From contig MU394072.1 of the NCBI GenBank assembly GCA_022578605.1, positions 434,001-498,000 on the forward strand: DNA of 64,000 bases, given 5' to 3'. A model generated the notes under the pieces. That model did no database searches. It was not told the origin of the DNA and saw only the letters and a list, made by a program, of their open reading frames with translations. The DNA is from Camillea tinctor (Eukaryota; Ascomycota; Sordariomycetes; Xylariales; Xylariaceae). This document shows, in pieces, positions 57,250 through 64,000 of this stretch. Within the stretch, counting starts at the first letter, position 1. Each line of letters opens with the position of its first letter. The translations under genes were made by a program, and so were the position numbers.

Positions 57250-58500
57250 ATGAAGGTTACTATCGCTACTCTGCCGCTCTTTCTCGGCGCCGCGCTCGCC
57301 TTGCCGGCTACTACGAACGAGCAGGCATCCCGGCGCCAAGCCACCCCCAGCATCAACCAGCTGTACCAGGCCAAAGGCAAGCTGTACTACGGCAACATCG
57401 GCGACTCGGGCACGCTGGCTAAGGCACAGAATGCCGCCATTCTCAAGGCTAACTTCGGCCAGCTCACGCCCGAGAACAGCATGAAGTGGGAGTCCATCGA
57501 GCCGACGCAGGGGCAGTTCAACTTTGCCGGCGCCGATGCGCTCGTCGACTTCGCCGAGTCCAATAACCTCACCATCCGCGGCCACACCTTGGTCTGGCAC
57601 TCCCAGCTGCCCAGCTGGGTGTCCGCCATCACCGACGCCGCGACTCTGACCTCCGTGATCCAGAACCACATCACCACGGTGATGACCCGGTACACGGGAC
57701 GGATCCGGGCCTGGGTAAGTCCAGCACCTAACTAAGACACGCCCTTGTCTTCCCCGCCCGTACTAAACAATGTTTTTTGTGTGGGCACACAGGACGTCGT
57801 AAACGAGATCTTCGCCGAGGACGGCTCGCTCCGCTCATCCGTCTTCTCGGACGTGCTCGGCGAGGACTTCGTGCGCATCGCCTTCGAGGCCGCGCGCGCC
57901 GCCGACCCAGCCGCCAAGCTGTACATCAACGACTTCAACCTCGACAGCGCGACGTACGCCAAGCTGACGACCGGCATGGTGACCAACGTCGAGAAGTGGC
58001 TCGCGGCCGGCATCCCCATCGACGGCATTGGTAATTCTCACTCCTTTCCCCCCTTTCTCCCCCTCCCGTTCCACGAGTGTAGCGATAGGTCACAACTGAG
58101 TATGCTAACCCTCCACGCAGGCTCCCAAACCCATCTATCCTCCTTCTTCCCCGCGAGCGGCGTGCAGGGCGCCCTCGAAGCCCTCGCCGCGACGGGCGTG
58201 GAGGAAGTAGCCGTCACGGAGCTGGACATCGCGAACGCGCCGGCGCAGGACTACGTCGCTGTGACGAACGCGTGTCTCGCGGTTGAGAGCTGCGTCGGCA
58301 TCACCGTCTGGGGCGTCAGCGACACCGTAAGTGGTTGCCTCTCCGTTACCCCACACCCCCCCTCTTCAGTCGTGATATCAGGGTTTACTGACGTGCGCGA
58401 CAATCAGGATTCGTGGCGCGCGAGCGAGACGCCGCTGCTATTCGACGCGAACTTCCAGCCCAAGGCTGCTTATACGGCCGTTGCGCAGGCTCTGGCGTAA
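57250..58500 (+). CDS. GH10 endo-1,4-beta-xylanase
   Basis: Four exons (57250-57714, 57793-58030, 58121-58326, 58408-58500) encode 333 residues. Signal peptide 1-17 ([17 protein letters not shown]) and a short pro-region ending RR at 28-29. The GH10 barrel is complete: [45 protein letters not shown] with the acid/base Glu160, YINDFNLD, and VTELDIAN with the nucleophile Glu268. There is no CBM. Such xylanases are secreted and cut xylan, usually induced by plant biomass via XlnR/Xyr1. High GC at third codon positions suggests strong expression. The start was chosen at 57250 because the earlier ATG at 57193 leads into an unlike N-terminus without signal character. Confidence 0.95.
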
Positions 58501-59980
58501 GGGATTTGGGGCATGCAGACTATCAGTGGATAGGTTACCTAAGTTGAGCGCGATTCAGTGGTTTTTGTTTCAAGTGTATACCTACTCAAAAGCGCAAGTC
58601 ACAATATAGCGTCAAGCATATGAGCGCAACAGTTCGACTAAGAACGTTTGAATTCCATTTGTATTCTGTTCATAGGCTTTCATGTGATATGCCGAATCTT
58701 AGCTTCTGCGGCTATGGTTAAATGGTTAAAATGGGCATTTATACTTACCTGGGTAATATCATAACTATCCCCCCTTTTCTTAACCGCTGGCAAGTTGATG
58801 TCTAAATAGGTAAATGAATATAAACCCAATCTAGTACTTACTTTTATCCTTCAAAATACGCAATTTCTAGCACATTGGGTTCGAAAGTTGTACTTTTGTA
58901 TCTTAAAGGGGGCATAGACGATCATCTATTAAATTTCGTATAAAAAGACCACGTACTCCTTTGTTGGTATCTTGCTGGAGTCATTATTAATGGTCTGACA
59001 ATAATTACTTTTGAGTCGGTCTTGGGTTTCGGTTATTTTTTCTTTCTTTCTTTTTTCCTCATTGGGAATATCATACGAATTCGTGCAAGACAATCGTTGG
59101 CCGGTCATCGAGCTTTTGCTTTGGCTCACATATGGCTTGTCAGATGTCCATGGCCAAACTCACCGTGTAACCACGAGTTATATACTGCTTATCTTTTAGG
59201 CCATGTGACAGGCAACGCAAAATAATTCAGACCGGTCCATACGGGCTTTGGCAGCCCGGAATTCAGGTTGTGTCCTCACGGATATACATAGGTAAAAGTC
59301 AATTTTTGGGGGGAAAATCGCAAATGAGTAGTATATGTTAGGCTGGATGAATTATTCTCATTTGAGTACCATCTAAGGTGTCATATCTCCATGGTTAAAA
59401 TAGCAAAATAACAGGAACTGGCTCTCGCAAAGCATAATGGTTAATGATAAGGTATATTTGAATGTGTTAGATATCTGGCAATGTCAAATTCATCAATGGG
59501 AGAAATGTTTGCCTTATTCTCAAGTTACTAAGGGAATGTTTCATGTGAAATCTGTATATTATTATTTACATTGCCTGAGTATCTTAAATCCAGGGAGTAG
59601 CCCTGAACAGATTTATTTAGTTGAACAAAGAGTGATGTATACCTATTATCAATTTCAATATCTCTGCACGTCGTGCTTTTCGATCTGTTCCCTGGAATTC
59701 AGCTTCGAGTCGAGTATAGGAGTATAAATACCTTTGTCAAAGTAGAAACCGTCCGGTTTTTTAGTAGTATATCACAACCCAAGACCACATGGTCTAAAGC
59801 GGTCAAACACATCCCATAACAAACTTGTTACGAGTATAATAAAAGTTCCAAAGTTCCAGATGACGAGCCTTGGAAGATAATAAAGACAAAACATACAAAA
59901 CATGATTCCTCTTCCTCACGTCACTTTTGATTATTCTTGTTTTATTTCCTTACAACTAGAAGATCTAATACAGACGTACC
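58501..59980. other. AT-rich gene-poor region, 1.5 kb
   Basis: No convincing gene. A 96-codon ORF at 59437-59727 is AT-rich and lacks any domain. Confidence 0.55.
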
Positions 59981-60922
59981 ATGTTTCGCAACCTTCGAAA
60001 TTGGAATGTCTGGGTAATCGGGCAGGTTGGTGAAGTTCACTCAAGAAGATGGGAGTCACCAAATCGAATTTACCTCTCCGAACCAAATGTCTCGCCTACT
60101 TCGACAGAGCGAATGCTCCACCCTATAACAGCTGGTGGTGTTCTGAGCTTCAATAACGAGTTCTACCTTCTGGCCGCTGCGGCTCGTGGCCACATCGGAT
60201 GGTCACGTTGCAGATTTGACGATAAACTTCTTCGAGACGTAGAAGAGTGCCCCCGACTCCCCCAACATACATGGTACAGCATACGGCTCTCGTCGAGTGA
60301 TTTTCAACAGTCCAGTATCTCTTACGGGCCAAGACTACAGGATTTCAGCCTCGTGGGAAAGGTCACCCATGCGAGCTCGATATACGGCTATATTCTCATC
60401 AAGCTCAACCGAGATGTTGTCACTGACAGGACGGGGTTAGTCCACGGTGTATTTTTGAATGTCGCGAGGGAGGTCCGAGAAGCGCCTGATGGGAAGTTCA
60501 AAATCGCTAGCTCGGTACCCCTAGGTAGGAGCCGGAAACTAGCTATCAAAACACTCAGCAGTACCTATTTCTTCACGAGGACTCGAAAATCGCTGCCACA
60601 AACGAGGATGTACTGTGCCGAGTCCGACGGACGGCATTATTCTCCTCATATCTACCTCATGAAGCCGCGCGAGCTGCCGCACGAAGAGGATAGTGGTGCT
60701 TGGGTGTGCAAGACATACGGTAATCATCTCGTTGGTTACATTATCGGGGACCAATACCTGAGCCCTGTGAGTGCGACGTCCGATATAATCATAATGCCGT
60801 TGGCGGGGCCGGTGGAGTGGGACATAGGTTTGCAGCTTAAATTCGCCAACGGTCAGACTTTGAAAACAGAATATGAAGCACAGGCACAGAGGTTACGCCA
60901 ACAACATGAAATAGTCATGTGA
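59981..60922 (+). CDS. Hypothetical protein, 313 residues
   Basis: Intronless with a clear single frame and protein-like composition. It has no signal peptide, TM segment or repeats. The middle has VFLNVAREVREAPDGKFKIASSVPLGRSRKL and the last third GNHLVGYIIGDQYLSPVS followed by a Glu/Gln-rich helix. I do not recognise a family. An intronless gene surrounded by AT-rich DNA can be a lineage-specific gene. Confidence 0.6.
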   Translation: MFRNLRNWNVWVIGQVGEVHSRRWESPNRIYLSEPNVSPTSTERMLHPITAGGVLSFNNEFYLLAAAARGHIGWSRCRFDDKLLRDVEECPRLPQHTWYSIRLSSSDFQQSSISYGPRLQDFSLVGKVTHASSIYGYILIKLNRDVVTDRTGLVHGVFLNVAREVREAPDGKFKIASSVPLGRSRKLAIKTLSSTYFFTRTRKSLPQTRMYCAESDGRHYSPHIYLMKPRELPHEEDSGAWVCKTYGNHLVGYIIGDQYLSPVSATSDIIIMPLAGPVEWDIGLQLKFANGQTLKTEYEAQAQRLRQQHEIVM

Positions 60923-61509
60923 GTATGAAGAGCGTATTATTTTAGGAGAAAACATAGCATATAGGGTGGATACCCCGATGTATAGGAATAGTAGAAGTCG
61001 AAGAGTATAGACCTGTATAATAGGAGTGTCATATTGTTATAACATAAACTTTTATGGTCTGCACCATTCAAAGTTATCAAATTGAGTGTCATCATGTTTG
61101 AATGTTCACGGAATATGTAAGACCTTATTAATAACTTATGTGAGGAACGCAAGATGCGCGAGGGCCTCCATACTGAGGACAGGTCTGCCCTTCGGAAGCA
61201 GAAAAAAACAACCTCCCCTAGTGGTTTAACAAAAAAATCAACTCATCTTTTGAAATTGACGGCTTACAGCTACTTCTATAGGCAACTCTCCTCTAATAGG
61301 TTTTAATAACAACGTACGCCCGCTTATGCTTCGTCCCAGTCTATCTCAGATGCTCCACTGAACCTTTTATCTAGGTAGATATCTGCCGTTAAACGCATTA
61401 GCAGAACAGCAGCGACTTACTAGCCAACCGCTCCTAGTCCGATTACTAGATTTTTTAGCAGCCCATCCATATAACCAATATTTTTATCCGTCTTAATCAA
61501 TCCTGACAT
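60923..61509. other. Intergenic, convergent 3' ends
   Basis: AT-rich spacer between the hypothetical gene and the aminotransferase. No gene. Confidence 0.55.
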
Positions 61510-62809
61510 TCAACCTCGGGAGAGGGCAGGCTTCTCATTAACTACAACACCCCACTCGTGATCCTCTTCGCCATACATTATGTTGCGAAGCCATGTCTTG
61601 AGTTGTGTGGCATACTTTGCGGGTTCGGAGAAGACAAGCTCATGCTTTCCAGCCTGGATACGGGAGATGGCGCCAACAAACCACTAGTGATGTTAGCATA
61701 ACCCAAAAGCATATATATCAGTGGATACTTACCGCTGTTCCTACGGCGAAGGTTTCCAGGACTCGTCCTTCCTGGTAGGCCTCCAAGAGTTGATCCATGG
61801 TGAACCACTCCTCGACTACTTCTATAGGCTCCAGGTCTCCATTTTGTGAAGACAGGCGATCTCTCGCCAGCTGCAGCACACTACGTCGCGTTACTCCGTC
61901 CAAGATGATCTTGTCGCCCAGAGGTGCGGTAATAAGCTGTAGTTTTCCCTCTTTGGTTTTCCAAACCACCATGAAGTTGCTCGCACCGGCCTCGGTGACT
62001 TTGCATTCATCGCCAAGGAGCCATAGAACCTGAGTAAAGCCTCGTTTCGAGGCTTCGGCCTGGGCCGCAAGAGCGCCTCCATAGTTTCCACCAACCTTAG
62101 CATAACCGTAACCACCAGGCCAAGCTCTTACCATCCCGTCCTCGCTGGCTAGTAGGGAGATACCTCCTGGTACAGTGTCCATCTGGGGGAAAAGGACGGA
62201 AATGATGAACAAGGTCGCCTCTTTCGGTGCCCCGACGCCAAGTCCAGCATGGCTTCCGATGAGGGCAGGACGAAGGTAGAGGAACTGTCCAGGTCGCGAC
62301 TTGGGAAGCCACCTAGCTCCGTCAACCTCCATAAGGCTAATAATGAGCTTCTCCACCTCAGCTGGGTCGAAGGCGGGCAGACCGACACGGGTCGAAGAGA
62401 TGACCATGCGCTTCGCGTTGCAGTCGGGGCGGAAAAGACGCAGCTTGCCGTCATATCCACGATACGCCTTCAGCCCTTCGAAGCACTCGGTTCCGTAGTG
62501 CAGGACGGAAGCCGTTGGCATCAAGGTGAAGGCGCCGTACGGCTTCAACTCGGGAGTACCCCACCCGGTGGTGCTATTCCAGACGGCAGTGACCATATGA
62601 TCTGTGCATTGGCTGCAGGTTTTGTAGATGGGGTCGTCAACCTCAGGGACAGGCTGAGGGTTCTGGGTGAGGGTTACTTTCAGGGCCGAGGCATCAAGCG
62701 GTCTCAGGGTGCCGTTAGACTCTGCTGCTGCTTTCTTCGCCATTGTTGCGGCGATGAGGTCAGAGCCCTGCTGGACCTCATCGTGGATCTGGACAGCGGA
62801 TGGTGACAT
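61510..62809 (-). CDS. Branched-chain amino-acid aminotransferase (class IV PLP)
   Basis: Two exons (62809-61733, 61683-61510) joined over a 49-nt intron encode 416 residues. Conserved blocks are VLHYGTECFEGLKAYRG, FRPDCNAKRM, QFLYLRPALIGSHAGLGVGAP, and GYGYAKVGGNYGG with the PLP Schiff-base Lys238. GDECKVTEAGASNFMVVWK and GVTRRSVLQLARD complete the active site. The enzyme moves the amino group between Leu, Ile or Val and 2-oxoglutarate, in the last step of synthesis or the first of breakdown. The N-terminal 45 residues are hydrophilic and not a strong mitochondrial presequence, so the cytosolic isoform is possible. A TGACTC site lies about 150 bases upstream. Confidence 0.94.
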
Positions 62810-62959
62810 TTTTGTTCTTCTCTTTTTGCAGTATCCAAAGTGTACAGGCTACAATCAGTTGCAATGGAACTTGAGGAGAGAAAGAGAGAAACTTGAAGAC
62901 TAAGTGAAAGGAGGGAACAATGTAATTTATGTCGACAGCAGTGTTTGTTATATTAATAA

Positions 62960-62965
62960 GAGTCA
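62960..62965 (-). promoter_or_regulatory. Gcn4/CPC1-type TGACTC site upstream of the aminotransferase
   Basis: On the minus strand the sequence reads TGACTCT, about 150 bases upstream of the start at 62809. A second TGACTCT is at 63620-63626 on the plus strand. General amino-acid control is known to regulate branched-chain amino-acid genes through this motif. Functional use here is inferred. Confidence 0.4.
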
Positions 62966-63136
62966 TAGTAGAGGAAAAAATCAACCGGGCCTTTACCCCC
63001 TGGTTCCAGCCCCCAACACCATCAAGGCCAAGGCCACCTTAGCCTTACCGCAACTCTCTCCACAGCCGTCATGTCATTCAACGGATCCCCCGAATCGACC
63101 GGCGGACCCTCTGTATCAGATTTTGCAAGGGGAAAC

Positions 63137-63200
63137 AAGAAAGAAAAGGAAGATAAGAAAAGAAAAGAAAAGAAAAAAAGAAGAGACCAAAAAAAAAAGC
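63137..63200. repeat. AAAAG-type purine microsatellite
   Basis: Tandem AAAAG and GAAAA units with a 10-A run. A similar tract is at 63418-63462. It makes the overlapping Lys/Arg-rich ORFs artefacts. Confidence 0.75.
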
Positions 63201-64000
63201 CGGTGCCAACCGCCACCCACCCACGTTCCGCAGTGGGGATCCAACGGATTCGAGCTAATAGTTAGTCATGACGAGCGCTCATAGGTCCGTGGATGTGTAT
63301 AACAAGTGAAATGTATGGATAACCAACCAAGGTGGATCTGGTTCGATCTACACTACCTGTCAAGCACCGCTATTTCGAGTGAAACATCGCGTACTTACCT
63401 ATAGTTGGCAGCAAAGAACAAAAAGAAAAAGAAGAGCGAAAAGAAAAACAAAAAGAAAAAAAAATGAATCACGGATACCGGGACCGTAGACCGCGTGTTG
63501 ATATGTGGACCCCGATGCCGGTTACGGGAGCCAAGGCCAGTGTAAGTAAGGATAGATTACAACCTCGCCCTTTCGGCAGGGCTACGAAAACACCGATAAA
63601 TGAGGGCCTGTCTGCTCGGTGACTCTTTTGGAAAGCATCGGTATTGGGTGTTGGAGATAAGACTGGACAGGGTGATGATGAGGAATACGAAGATGAAGAT
63701 GAAGACGAAGCACGTGATTATTGTGTTGACTTGAGTTTAGCAAGGTACCTGGGTACATAACCTAGGTACTTAGCACTAATAATGTTATGCATTGGTCAAG
63801 TCACATGTAACACACCATTAAACTTTATAAAAATAGCTGTCTATAGTGTTACTACATGTATAACCAGCTATTTGAGGAAACTATATGAGCCTAGATTGAT
63901 GCATGTGATATTGCATGTGACATATGAGGTTGTTAATGTGCTTAAGTAACTATATGCAATAGCTTTCATGCTAAGAGCAGTTTCAAATATCCATTAAACA

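Larger units (their letters stand above)
62810..64000. other. Aminotransferase promoter and right window edge
   Basis: Contains the TGACTC site, A-rich purine tracts at 63137-63200 and 63418-63462, and AT-rich sequence to the end. ORFs here are low complexity. Confidence 0.6.

Noticed and set aside
57214..58356. Antisense ORFs across the GH10 gene
   Set aside because: Shadows of GC-rich codons. The plus strand has complete GH10 motifs and good introns.
63071..63284. Lys/Arg/Glu-rich ORFs near the right end
   Set aside because: Produced by the AAAAG microsatellite.
1..64000. tRNA, rRNA, CRISPR and intact transposons
   Set aside because: No cloverleaf with conserved GGTTCGAATCC-type arm, no spacer-repeat array and no transposase or reverse-transcriptase motif was found by reading. 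A tRNA scan and repeat library search would settle it.

Overview
The window looks like nuclear DNA of a filamentous ascomycete (Pezizomycotina; Sordariomycetes is my guess, from gene families only). Genes are split by short GT-AG introns of mostly 49-90 nt. Their families are typical of such fungi: UstYa-like oxidases, Pth11-like membrane proteins, a DHA2 transporter, fungal arylsulfotransferase, P450, GH10 and GH43 enzymes. I worked out exon boundaries by hand from reading frame, splice sites and family alignment known to me. No search was run. I saw no rRNA, no convincing tRNA, no CRISPR and no intact transposon.

Left part (about 0.4-12.7 kb), mostly conserved genes: an HSL-type alpha/beta hydrolase, a threonine-type asparaginase/isoaspartyl peptidase, TIM17 of the mitochondrial import machinery, the WD40-M20 peptidase DUG2 of glutathione breakdown, and a low-complexity protein of unknown role. 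A 14-TM MFS transporter follows (13.7-15.6 kb), then about 3 kb of AT-rich gene-free DNA.

Middle part (about 18.8-38.8 kb), an AT-richer accessory block. It holds a GNAT acetyltransferase, two UstYa-type (DUF3328) proteins that each keep two HXXHC motifs, an amino-acid permease, a class I methyltransferase, a GliT-like CXXC flavin oxidoreductase, two Pth11-like seven-TM proteins, a degraded ankyrin gene and an arylsulfotransferase. Between the second UstYa gene and the flavoenzyme lies a 43-residue ORF with a signal peptide, an acidic pro-region, a Lys-Arg site and a Cys-Cys-Leu end. I propose that it is the precursor of a new small ribosomally made, UstYa-modified peptide (RiPP). The minus-strand run of flavoenzyme, precursor, small unknown, UstYa and methyltransferase would be the core; the permease and Pth11-like genes may handle transport or sensing. 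This is an inference and the main finding.

Right part (41-64 kb): a small secreted protein, a conserved unknown, a P450, phosphoinositide phospholipase C, an Artemis/SNM1-like nuclease, a GH43 and a GH10 enzyme side by side, an unknown 313-residue protein, and a branched-chain aminotransferase. Long AT-rich spacers (43.3-46.3 and 58.5-60.0 kb) separate them.
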